Shown one piece after another: positions 1 through 7,152 of a stretch of 10,981 nucleotides of DNA (its first letter is position 1; each line of letters begins with the position of its first letter). The stretch covers positions 1 through 10,981 of the forward strand of contig LSSN01001622.1 of the NCBI GenBank assembly GCA_001970855.1, written 5' to 3'. The position numbers and the translations under genes were made by a program. This stretch comes from Smittium culicis (lineage: Eukaryota; Kickxellomycota; Harpellomycetes; Harpellales; Legeriomycetaceae). The notes under the pieces were generated by a model, which was given only the letters and a program-made list of their open reading frames with translations, searched no databases and was not told the DNA's origin.

Positions 1-507
1 TTTTTAAATTATTTTTTAGAAAACCACGGAAAAAGCTACGTCGATGGCCACTTCGGCGTTCTTTCAAAGTGATTCGATGAATCTGAATCTATTATGGATA
101 TTACTTCTATCGATGATCTCATGGGTATTTTTAGATCAAAAACTTCTGATCTTGCAGCACAAAGAGGGGTATATACTGATGATTTTTGTTATAACTTCAT
201 CAAATATGACCAATATACTCCAAGAGGATATAAATATACCATGAGCATCGATATTTTTAAGAATTATTTATCATTTTTTAAGCTTAATAATTATTTAATG
301 GCATGCCCTATTAGTACTATGTCACCAAGTGACTATGAGCCAAAAAATTTTAGACTAAAAGTTTATAAAGATGTTAGAAATGATAGATTCGCACCTTCTG
401 CACCAAGCATTAGCCCCAATGAATGTGTAATCATGGGTCCCAAATCTCATACAGTGCACAATTCGAGAGTTCTATGGCTTAAAAACCATACTAATACTAC
501 CAGTTAA
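1..507 (+). pseudogene. 3' part of a decayed transposase-like gene
   Basis: One plus-strand frame is open from the window edge to TAA at 505-507 except for a TGA at 70-72. Translated from position 1 it contains ENHGKSYVDGHFGVLSK, then the TGA, then FDESESIMDITSIDDLMGIF. The GK-x(3)-D-x-HFG-x-LS block resembles the late catalytic region of eukaryotic DDE-type DNA transposases. That resemblance is from memory and I cannot name the superfamily. After the block come a charged region and a basic, Pro/Ser-rich tail (PSAPS near residue 125 of the ATG-94 frame). The TGA stands where LS-[KR]-W-F would give Trp, so a TGG to TGA nonsense change is the simplest reading. The apparent ATG at 94 is probably not a true start, because the reading continues upstream of the TGA. 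The 5' end lies outside the window, so the family cannot be fixed here. Confidence 0.55.
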
Positions 508-605
508 TAAGATAAATAATATATAAACATCAAAAAAAATTGAAAAAAATCACAAAAAATCACAAAAACAAAAAATTGAAAAAACCAAAAAAACCACAAA
601 AAAAA
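508..605. repeat. A-rich low-complexity tract
   Basis: After the stop codon of the transposase-like frame the plus strand is almost pure A with short interruptions of the type ATCACAAAAA, ending in AAACCAAAAAAACCAC. The last part (from 580) belongs to the outer inverted repeat and reappears, reverse-complemented, as the last bases of the window. No coding content. Confidence 0.6.
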
Positions 606-1638
606 TTTATTATTTATTTATTTTATACTTTTATTTATTAGATAATAGGTAACATATATCAAAATTAAATTTATATATTTTTATTATTCGATAAGGTTTG
701 CACATGTTAATTTATTAACCAATTAGGCTTAGGCTCCGTACAACTCCTCCCTTTTTAAGGTCAAAAAGTAATAAATCATATAAAATTCATCATTTCTATA
801 ATATTAAACACCGTTTTAATAAAAGTATAAATTTAATATATGCTCTTTTAAAGTTTTATTTTACTTTATAGCTTTCTATATATAATTTGGTACCAATATA
901 TATAGAAAAATTTTAATTCTGTTAGAAAAAAATCTTGAAAACGAATTTTTTTAAATTTTGTATTATAATTATATAAAAAAGGTTAATTCACTGCTTTTGA
1001 AAAAAAATTTCCATCTTAACATGTGTTAAAGCATGTGAGTAAATAAAATAAGTGTATAAATTATCTAAAATATAGAAAGTGAGTTTTTTTTTTTTTGAAT
1101 TAATGAGTTTATTAGATATGGTTAAAAAGCAATTAAATAACTGCCAAATTTAATTAATAGTGTTGTGATTATAAGTTGATACTATTAAATTTATCATATC
1201 TTTTAACTGTAGAGCATGATAGTTAATATAGAGCAGTTTTTATAACTGGTGTTAAATTTAAATGGTAACACTTTATTAAAAGGAAAAAATTAAAAGCTCT
1301 ACAACAAATCATAATTTATATACAGTTCCATAAAAAAAATCAGTAGCTTATATTAATATATTTCAGTATGATTTTTAAACTGTTTTCTTTATTGAACTCT
1401 ATATTTAGTATTTCATATAAGCCGAATAGACTTTATTTTTATTAAATTAATAAGAAAAATTGTTATTCAATGCAGACACTATTTAAAATCGCTAGATTTT
1501 TTTTTTTTTTGGATGCAAGAAAAAAACTAACTCAGCGTATATTATATCTGATTTATAGAGTATTACTAGCTTTAATCAATATTCAAGTCTTTGACTTACT
1601 ACCTGAACTTTTTCTGTTTTCTCAATTTCTTTTTTTAT
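580..1638 (+). repeat. Left arm (outer part) of giant inverted repeat
   Basis: This 1.06-kb block is the reverse complement of 9921-10981, with about 97% identity by eye. Differences are scattered single bases and small length changes in homopolymers, plus a slightly more divergent patch around 1165-1210. There is no open frame of note. It contains an imperfect palindrome centred on GGTACC near 893 flanked by TATATA tracts, and several T runs. Its distal limit coincides with the point where the partner arm reaches the window edge, so the arm could extend further left into the transposase relic. The arms may be transposon termini or an inverted segmental duplication; the sequence does not decide this. 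Confidence 0.9.
1631..1638. repeat. Target-site duplication of LINE insertion, left copy
   Basis: TTTTTTAT here is repeated at 2389-2396, and the right arm of the giant repeat carries only one copy (reverse complement near 9921-9928). T-rich on the plus strand, A-rich on the strand of the LINE, as is usual for target-primed insertion. Confidence 0.65.
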
Positions 1639-2388
1639 TGTAATTTTTTAATTAATGTAGTTTTAATTTAATTGTATCGTAAAAGTATTTTTGATTATTA
1701 AGTTGATAAAAAAGACGGATATGGTAGTGTAAATGTTAGCTATTGTTAAAAAGGACTTTTCCACCTGGTTCAATGGTAAATCAAAAGGTTTTATTTTTGT
1801 TTTAGGTTCCCATTTCGTATATGATTTTGAGTCTCTGATTATTTTTTCTAAAAGGTCATTTTTCCATCTGATGGAAATTATTTCAGTATGCTGAATTTTA
1901 TTATTTAGCGCAGCTTGGGTTTTGACGCTCTGAATGTTACATATCGCTAATCCATGTAGTATATTTACATTTGCGTACTTGTCATTTAGTGGCTCTAGTA
2001 AATCAAAATCTAAATCTACTTTCATTCTACTGGTTGCCCAAGTCTCATCTGTGGATTAATTATTTATGAATAGGAAAATAAGCTTCCAAAACTCATAAAT
2101 TCTTCTGAAACTGAAATAAATATGTATTATATTCTTTTTTTCTTGTTTTTCATATTTTGCATTCTTGATATATGCCAAACCTTCCTTTATTCCATTCTCT
2201 TAATTTTTCTTCAGTTATTAGCGCATTATGAAGTAGTAGATATAAGTGACTAGTCGTCTTAGGCTCTAGGTTCATTCTATGAGCCTTCTTTTAATTAAAT
2301 ATTGACTTTATGTTAGTTGTTTTGCCTATAGATTTCAACTTTTGTTGAGCTATTGGCTCGTTTATATTTTTTAGGTCAATCGATTTCG
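1639..2388 (-). pseudogene. 5'-truncated LINE (non-LTR retrotransposon) relic, ORF2 C-terminal end
   Basis: On the minus strand, starting near 2385, a broken frame reads into NLEPKTTSHLYLLLHNAL (from 2275), then EKLREWN and QECKI, with a stop where the second Cys of a CxxC pair would fall. This resembles the zf-RVT zinc-binding region after the reverse transcriptase of LINEs. A second frame (ATG at 2025, stop at 1663) contains ILHGLAICNIQ, KTQAALNN, DSKSYTKW and LPLNQVEK, which reads like the extreme C-terminus of the same protein. In-frame stops (one near 2290, one at 2150-2152) and a frame change show it is dead. Its minus-strand 3' end runs into AATAAAAAAAG, an A-rich tail. The reverse transcriptase and endonuclease domains are absent, as expected from 5' truncation. 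It is flanked by TTTTTTAT on both sides. Confidence 0.7.
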
Positions 2389-2396
2389 TTTTTTAT
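2389..2396. repeat. Target-site duplication of LINE insertion, right copy
   Basis: Second copy of TTTTTTAT. Directly after it the sequence (ATAGTC then a T-rich stretch) again aligns with the right arm, so the inserted block is 1639-2396 including one copy of the duplication. Confidence 0.65.
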
Positions 2397-2618
2397 AGTC
2401 ATTATTTTTGTCTTTTCTGAAATTATGATTTATCCCAAAATAATTAACTTAATTAGCGAATCTGGCCTAATCAAATCGATTATTTCCTAAAGAAAAAAGG
2501 ATTGCAATTTTTTTAGTCAATAATATCGATTCATAATAAATTAGTATATATATTGGCTTATCTCGGTTAAAAAACAACCCACTAATTAACCATTGCAACA
2601 AAGTTCTCTATTTGTTAA
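2397..2618 (+). repeat. Left arm (inner part) of giant inverted repeat
   Basis: Beyond the LINE insertion the left arm continues to match the reverse complement of the right arm. Shared blocks include GAATCTGGCC, TTTAGTCAATAATATCG and ACCATTGCAACAAAG. Identity is only about 80% with small indels, clearly lower than in the outer arm, and the first 40 bases are hard to align. Similarity stops at TTAA (2615-2618). The left side goes on with CCCTTCCC while the right arm goes on with GAATCCCCC. No coding content. Confidence 0.8.
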
Positions 2619-2760
2619 CCCTTCCCTGTCCAAAAATGCTTTCATGTGTTATTATTTATATGTGATTATTTAAGAAGGTGGGACATAAAATATATAAAAT
2701 AGATATGTTATAATATAATAATACTTGTGATTAGTAAAAGCTATATTAATGGCTAAATAA
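2619..2760 (+). repeat. TTAA-CCCTT terminal repeat, copy A
   Basis: Begins CCCTTCCCTGTCC directly after TTAA. The following AT-rich 100 bp loosely resembles the subterminal region of the copies at 4138, 8722 and 8902, with a TTTATATGTGATTA stretch and an ACTTGTGATTAG near 2725, but it is the most divergent copy. Confidence 0.4.
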
Positions 2761-2765
2761 TTAAT

Positions 2766-2789
2766 TAGGGATTAACCAATTAATCCCTA
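2766..2789. other. Perfect hairpin, 10-bp stem
   Basis: TAGGGATTAA, loop CCAA, TTAATCCCTA. It lies in the subterminal part of the TTAA-bounded element. It has no T tract after it and no adjacent gene, so a terminator role is not indicated. Confidence 0.7.
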
Positions 2790-2819
2790 TAACATGATGA
2801 AAAAATAAAGCCCTCTCAT

Positions 2820-2925
2820 CCAGTAAAAAAAATACATAATATCATTGGATTTATAATATAAGTTTTATGTATATTTCATCCAATAATGTTAAAAATGTTA
2901 AAGCGTGAAAAAAAAAGTTTACTGG
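2820..2925. repeat. Small foldback unit with CCAGTAAA/TTTACTGG ends
   Basis: CCAGTAAA at 2820-2827 pairs with TTTACTGG at 2918-2925. Inside, ATTGGAT (2844-2850) pairs with ATCCAAT (2878-2884). ATACATAA (2832-2839) pairs with TTATGTAT (2865-2872), and these two inner pairings compete. The unit looks like a tiny MITE-like or hairpin insertion of 106 bp; no direct duplication is evident beside it. Confidence 0.4.
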
Positions 2926-3130
2926 AGCCTTGAACAGACTTTTCCAAGCCTAAAACTATCAAAAAATACAATAATAAAAATTATCTTTTTATTTACAGCG
3001 CACAATCATTATTGTCTATAGTTCAAGCTGAATGCACTTTAGATTCTTCCTGTGCTAGTAGTTCTTACGAAGAACTATAAATAATAAACATTTTATATGA
3101 TTGTTGTAATTAATACTAAACTTTAACTAT

Positions 3131-3189
3131 GTTAGATATTAAGAATCATAGATTCTTAATCTCAAACATTAATAATAAAAATATCTAAC
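3131..3189. other. Nested hairpin
   Basis: GTTAGATAT (3131-3139) pairs with ATATCTAAC (3181-3189). Within it ATTAAGAATC (3138-3147), loop ATA, GATTCTTAAT (3151-3160) forms a perfect 10-bp stem. The outer and inner stems overlap by two bases. The surrounding 2926-3480 is AT-rich and otherwise empty, with no coding frame. A smaller hairpin (AGTTCTT, ACG, AAGAACT) lies at 3060-3076. Confidence 0.6.
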
Positions 3190-3480
3190 CAAGATACAAA
3201 AATCACCATTCACAAAAAATATTGCTAGTATAAAACCATGTATATATTATCTATAATAAAAAAGTTGTAATGTAACCAGATAATCACAAAACAAAGATTA
3301 TTTAGTCAATTTCAGTGAATATATTAACAAGCTTTAATTAATGCATAAAATACTTTTGAATTCTATTTTACCCTAGGTAGTAATAAATATTATGCTCAGC
3401 TATTCTTTGTAAAAGATATACTGAGATGTCATATCACACTAAAAATGATCAAAACGTGTAAATATTAAAAATTCGTCAAT

Positions 3481-3636
3481 ATGCGTTAATGCGAGTAATT
3501 TTTTTTAGCTTGATATATTTAATATTGTTTGACTAATATATAGCTTTAAAAAACATTCATTTTTATTACTATTCGATTCTGAATTAGCTCATAATCACTC
3601 GCACTTTATGAAATAATCTCCAGAAAAATAACGCAT
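3481..3636. repeat. Foldback unit next to the inner inverted repeat
   Basis: ATGCGTTA (3481-3488) pairs with TAACGCAT (3629-3636), and nested inside it GCGAGT (3491-3496) pairs with ACTCGC (3597-3602). Both stems are G+C-containing in an AT-rich background and are nested in the right order. It ends 16 bp before the left arm of the 3653-5112 inverted repeat. Confidence 0.45.
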
Positions 3637-3652
3637 TTAAAAAAATTTTTAT

Positions 3653-3790
3653 AATAGAGTTATTATATAATGAAGGTAGTTATTTAGATATAAGTATAGG
3701 AAAAACCTAATAGAATTCAGTTAATTCGTAATAACCTGTAAAAAAAATTTCCTATTGGGTATTTTGAAATAGCTTTGATATTTCAGAAAT
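3653..3790 (+). repeat. Left arm of inner inverted repeat
   Basis: Starts AATAGAGTTATTATATAATG and matches the reverse complement of 4975-5112 with only a few differences (for example CCTAATAG here against CTTATAG there). Shared landmarks are AAGTATAGGAAAAACC, GAATTCAGTTAATTCGTAAT and CCTATTGGGTATTTTGAAAT. Matching fades after TTTCAGAAATA near 3790. Confidence 0.85.
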
Positions 3791-3914
3791 AAGTCAATCA
3801 ATTATTTTTTTTCGAGGTAATTAATTAAAGCGTACATGCTTAACTTTTTAAGCCCAGTTATTTTGTAATAACTGTTTTATTGGAAATGTGTCCTGTAACC
3901 TATGATAACTATAA

Positions 3915-3990
3915 GTAATTAGAAATAACTGGTTTTATCTCAAATAAATCAACTTATTTCGAATAAACTCATCTATTTCGAAATAAAAAT
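3915..3990. repeat. Cluster of TTATTTCGAAATAA-like palindromes (left side)
   Basis: AGAAATAACT (near 3921), TTATTTCGAATAA (3954-3966) and TATTTCGAAATA (3974-3985) lie about 20-30 bp apart. Related sites occur towards the opposite arm (TATTTAGAAATAACT near 4800, TTAATTCGAAATAA near 4837-4850, and ATTTCTGAAATAT near 4975). Palindromic TTCGAA-centred sites near both ends of an inverted-repeat element could be transposase-binding sites; that function is inferred. Confidence 0.5.
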
Positions 3991-4137
3991 TTCTCTTTCA
4001 TTTTTTGGCAAATAAAAATGCTTAATTCACTCAAATGCTAATAAAAAGAAAATTATGTACATACTGAGGAAGATTAAGCTCACTGTATAAAAAAATCCCA
4101 CCTCTGCAATATGCATGCATTTCTATTTCTCCCTTAA

Positions 4138-4405
4138 CCCTTTCCCGTTCAACATACTAAAAAAAAAACGGACTCAATGATTATTTTATGATTAAAAAGT
4201 ACATGTACTATTTGCTATTATTATCCACTAAGAATATATTAGAATAATCCAAAAAGCTAAAATATTATTATCAAGACATGTTGGTTATATTAGATAGAAC
4301 TAAAGCATATTAATTCCTAGAAAGAGTTGTGCTTAATTGAAAATATAAAAATATTTTAGATACTTGTGGTTACATGTTAACACTTTATTAGAAATTGAAT
4401 TTTCA
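4138..4405 (+). repeat. TTAA-CCCTT terminal repeat, copy B
   Basis: CCCTTTCCCGTTCAAC is followed by CAATGATTATTTTATGATTA, AAGTACAT and TACTATTTGC. The same order of blocks follows the copies at 8722 and 8902. The similarity to 8902-9150 continues for about 250 bp, including GTGGTTACATGTTAACACTTTATTA here against GTGGTAACATCTTTATTA near 9116. Confidence 0.55.
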
Positions 4406-4589
4406 TAGACTTTATTATGGTTATTCTCGATATTAATTTCATCTAAAGATATTTGGCTGATAGCTTTCATGATTAAGAATATTTTATAAGTTAACTAGCT
4501 GATAAATGTTTAAAAGTTAAATATATTTAGATTCATTCTTTTAATGTGTTCTATAGCTATTTACAGTTCAACACTATTATTTAAAAATG

Positions 4590-4700
4590 AATCCGGCAAT
4601 TTCCAGTAATTTAAAAGTAGACTTTTTATTTGCTGTTATTTAAAGCAAACGAATAATTAATAGATTTTGGAATTATACTATTTTTATTGAATCAAGTTGA
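4590..4700 (+). repeat. Subterminal repeat fragment without its TTAA end
   Basis: TTATTTGCTGTTATTT (near 4627) through GATTTTGGAATTATAC to TTTTTATTGAATC aligns with TTATTTGCAGTAATATTT (near 8972) through GATTTGGAATTATTA to TTTATTTGAACTC. This is therefore a further plus-oriented copy of the family, lacking the CCCTTTCCC end. Confidence 0.45.
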
Positions 4701-4974
4701 TTTAGTTTTGTGAAACAAAATAAGTTTATCGCCCGTGAAAGGGATATAAGGCCAAAACGATTGTCTGTTTTTTGGTCAATAAGGGTTAAAAACGCCTATT
4801 ATTTAGAAATAACTAAGTACTTTAATAATAACTCCCTTAATTCGAAATAAAGTAGTTATTTAGCTCTTTGATTTTAATTAAGAAATTAGTCATGAATTAA
4901 GAAAAAGCTCGCCCATATCGAAATGCGCAACTAATTTCCAAATTCCTCGAGTTAAATCGAAAAATAATAGATAT

Positions 4975-5112
4975 TTCTGAAATATCAGAGTTATTTCAAA
5001 ATACCCAATAGGAAATTTTTTTTATACAGGTTATTACGAATTAACTGAATTCTATAAGGTTTTTCCTATACTTATATCTAAATAACTACCTTCATTATAT
5101 AATAGCTCTATT
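4975..5112 (-). repeat. Right arm of inner inverted repeat
   Basis: Reverse-complement partner of 3653-3790, about 93-95% identical by eye. Together the arms delimit a 1.46-kb element with no coding frame. No clear target duplication is visible just outside 3653 and 5112. Confidence 0.85.
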
Positions 5113-5384
5113 GTAGTTTAATTAATGTTTAAAAAAATAATAAAAGAAATTTTTTATATAATTATTAAGAAATAAAAATAATAGCTGAATATAAATATAT
5201 ATGAATTATAGAAAAGGTAAAAATGGAAGGTTTTAATATGTAATAATATATCATACTGATAGATTATTATTGAGAAAATTATAAAGTAAAATATGGAATA
5301 CGAAAAAATTAAAACACAAAAAATTTCAAGTCAAATCAAGTATAATATAATTTAAAAAGCATATAACAATTTTTTAACGTATGA
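5113..5384. other. AT-rich spacer, nothing recognised
   Basis: Between the inner inverted repeat and the tandem units. It consists of A/T runs with several TATAATATA-type stretches. No open frame, hairpin or repeat I can support. Confidence 0.5.
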
Positions 5385-5795
5385 TAACAGCAGAAAAAGT
5401 ATACCTTTGAACGGTAAAGGTAAAAAAAATTGACACGCTATATAGAGCTGTATAGTTTGTAGGTGTATTTGTTTTCATATTTGTTACTAAGTATAATTTT
5501 TTAGTTTTAAATTTTGTGAATGGGAATGACGAAAAAAGGTCAACCTTTTAATGGGATAGGTCCAAAAAATGAGAGTATTGTATAATATTGTAGACTGTAA
5601 GTTTATTTGTATCAGTTTTTGTTACTAAGTATAGTTTTTGGGCTATATATTTGGCTAATGGAAATTCCGAAAAACAGTCTATATTTGCGCAGGAAAGGCC
5701 TTTAAAATGGGAATAATGAAATTTGGTATTATTTTTTATAACATTTTTGATGAAAATTATAGTTTTTGTTTTGTATATTTTTATTTATATAATAG
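5385..5795. repeat. Three diverged tandem units, period about 128-138 bp
   Basis: GTTACTAAGTATA recurs at 5483 and 5621 (138 bp apart). ATAGTTTTTG recurs at 5631 and 5759 (128 bp apart). Each unit runs AATGGGAAT, CGAAAAA, an AGG-TTT-AATGGG or AAGG-CTTT-AATGGG stretch, a TATAAT/TGTA segment, TTATTTGT, then TTTTTGTTACTAAGTATAG. The first unit starts near 5385 and the third is the least conserved. The T-rich third unit gives rise to a spurious open frame. Confidence 0.65.
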
Positions 5796-6314
5796 TTTGG
5801 TATATCAATCAATTTTTATAATTGTATGTTTACTTATAAAAATTTTTCTTCCCAGTTTCAACCAGAACAATTTCTTATCAGATGTTTTTTTCTTGACAAC
5901 CATTTGTGGGGTTCTGAAATGCAAAGCCCAATCATCATACAGTCTATTTTTTTTTTTTTTTGCACTAAAAGTATCAATTAAATTGAGCGGTTTTAGTTGC
6001 TATTTGATACAGCTTTTAATAGCAAAAAAAACAAATATATCTGGCGAATAAAATAGATGAAGCAATTAAGCAAACCAATTTTGGTAGACTATTTTTGGTA
6101 TTCTGAACAGGAACGCTCATTTTTGATCTGCCGCCAGGATAAGGGTTAAGAATATATGAACTCTAATTATGGCGCGGATAACTTACCTGCTTTTTTTATT
6201 TTTATTCACATAATTTTATTGGTACGATTACAATAAAAGAAGATAAGTGGTAAAGTAAACTAAAAAAATAGAAAGTTAGTGCAAGACATAAAAAACTAAT
6301 ATTCTAACACTAAT

Positions 6315-6750
6315 AAATTCCTCTGCCGGTCTACCGGCTGCGTACCTAAAGGGAAATGGGATCAATCTACCATCCGAAAGATCCACCCAGGCATTGCTTC
6401 AAGTAGGCTGGATGACTGAAGTTACAAGCAGTCATGGAATTAAGCTCGTTCCAACAAAATTGAATTCGTTGAGATCATTGAGCTCCTAGTCAGAGCCTAC
6501 ATCTAACAGGATTAATAAAAAATAGGCTCCTACCCAAACGTGGGAATGATCGACCTGGCTCTCCTACAATAAGCTTCTAAACGGCTGAGTTCCGTGATGC
6601 TGTCGAACGCTGGACTTGTGCACAGATAATGTCTCAGACTGTGCTAAACGAATCGGTTCCTGCTGTTTCTAGATGGTCCTCCTCAGGAATCGCTGTCCTC
6701 CGAATCGCTGGGCGTTGCCTTCACTATCCCCGACCAAGGAAAGTATAACT
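6315..6750 (+). other. Island of about 50% G+C, possible decayed coding remnant
   Basis: Counted 60-base lines here contain 47-57% G+C, against a surrounding composition of about a quarter. On the plus strand frame 1 is open to 6489 and includes GLPAAYLKGNGINLPSERS, ALLQVGW and HGIKLVPTKLNSLRSL. Frame 2 is open from 6488 to 6748 except for one TAA at 6578-6580, and includes AEFRDAVERW and SGIAVLRIAG. A single frame change near 6488 would join them. This could be a broken transposon gene; a weak resemblance to ORF1 of fungal Tad-like LINEs (a G-I ... ALL..GW ... G.KL.PT pattern) is noted but not relied on. Alternatively it is a structured non-coding RNA, since such genes stand out by G+C in AT-rich genomes. 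I saw no conserved tRNA, 5S, SRP or RNase P signature. Confidence 0.4.
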
Positions 6751-6768
6751 CTATGTGAAATTTTAGTA

Positions 6769-6792
6769 TAGTGTACTTAGAAAAGTACACTA
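6769..6792. other. Perfect hairpin at the edge of the G+C island
   Basis: TAGTGTACTT, loop AGAA, AAGTACACTA: a 10-bp stem just after the G+C-rich block returns to AT-rich sequence. It may mark the end of the island as a unit, but no partner is seen at the left edge. Confidence 0.65.
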
Positions 6793-6894
6793 ATTAAGCC
6801 CCTAAACCACGGCAATGTATTTTAATCTTAAGGAGTTAACTAGCATGCTTTTCAATAATAATCTAATCATTAAATTAACTATTTTAAAAAGTGA

Positions 6895-7152
6895 AATGCG
6901 GGAAGGTTTATTGTAAAACCGATTGACCTGAAGCTGGTTTTGGCTCAAAACAAAAAATTGATATTCGTAAAAAACTCTAGTCTAAACTTAATTCATATAC
7001 GTTATTATCCTCAGATAGTTAGAAAATCAAATAAAAATATTAAATCTGCTTGTAATTTAGACTTTTGGGGGAAAATAGACGTGAGAAAATTTAATGGAAA
7101 GAGTTCTGCTCCCATAAAGAATAACCCTTATATCATGCAATTTAATAAATAA
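6895..7152 (+). CDS. Open frame of unknown status, about 85 codons
   Basis: The frame is open from just after a TGA (6892-6894) to TAA at 7150-7152. It reads AGRFIVKPIDLKLVLAQNKK, then a basic middle (VRKSNKNIKS) and LDFWGKIDVRKFNGKSSAP. There is no ATG near the beginning, so it would be an exon or a relic rather than a complete gene; the only candidate start inside the early part is TTG at 6940. I do not recognise a family. An 85-codon frame in DNA this AT-rich is only mildly unlikely by chance. The more mixed amino-acid content (Asp, Gly, Trp, Pro) argues a little for real coding origin. It lies downstream of the G+C-rich island and on the same strand, so both could belong to one decayed element. 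Confidence 0.25.
   Translation, partial: NAGRFIVKPIDLKLVLAQNKKLIFVKNSSLNLIHIRYYPQIVRKSNKNIKSACNLDFWGKIDVRKFNGKSSAPIKNNPYIMQFNK

Larger units (their letters stand above)
4134..4789. mobile_element. Inner TTAA-bounded unit nested in the inner inverted repeat
   Basis: Left end TTAA (4134-4137) then CCCTTTCCCGTTCAAC. Right end AAGGG then TTAA (4786-4789), read inward on the minus strand as CCCTTATTGACCAAAAAACAG. Both inward sequences then carry an A run followed by a GACtCAAT/GACAATC-like string. It lies wholly inside the 3653-5112 inverted repeat, which suggests an insertion of about 650 bp into it. The right terminus fits the consensus less well than the left. No coding frame. Confidence 0.4.
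2615..6149. mobile_element. Putative non-autonomous piggyBac-type element bounded by TTAA
   Basis: The left end is TTAA (2615-2618) followed by CCCTTCCCTGTCCAAAAATG. The right end, read on the minus strand from 6149, is TTAACCCTTATCCTGGCGGC followed a few bases later by CAAAAATG. TTAA target duplications with termini starting CCCTT or CCCT are characteristic of the piggyBac superfamily. The left end coincides exactly with the break in homology between the two giant-repeat arms, as expected for an insertion into the left arm. No transposase-coding frame is visible inside, so it would be non-autonomous. The internal sequence is itself composite (hairpins, an inner inverted repeat, tandem units). 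The termini are imperfect, so pairing of these two ends is inferred. Confidence 0.45.

Noticed and set aside
44..244. Plus-strand open frame starting at ATG 44
   Set aside because: It is a shadow in another frame of the transposase-like reading, which is longer and carries the HFG-x-LS block.
529..600. Short regular repeats resembling a CRISPR array or telomere
   Set aside because: ATCACAAAAA-type units are an imperfect A-rich simple repeat without spacers and without a telomeric unit.
5707..6051. Plus-strand open frame of 114 codons
   Set aside because: Phe/Ile/Tyr-rich translation of T-rich tandem-repeat sequence, with a poly-Phe run from a T homopolymer. No motif, and it arises from the third repeat unit.
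6720..6765. Resemblance of the minus strand to the 5' ends of U1 or U3 RNA (TTATACTTTCCTTGG)
   Set aside because: The match is short and mismatched at the functional positions, and no downstream snRNA boxes or Sm site were found.
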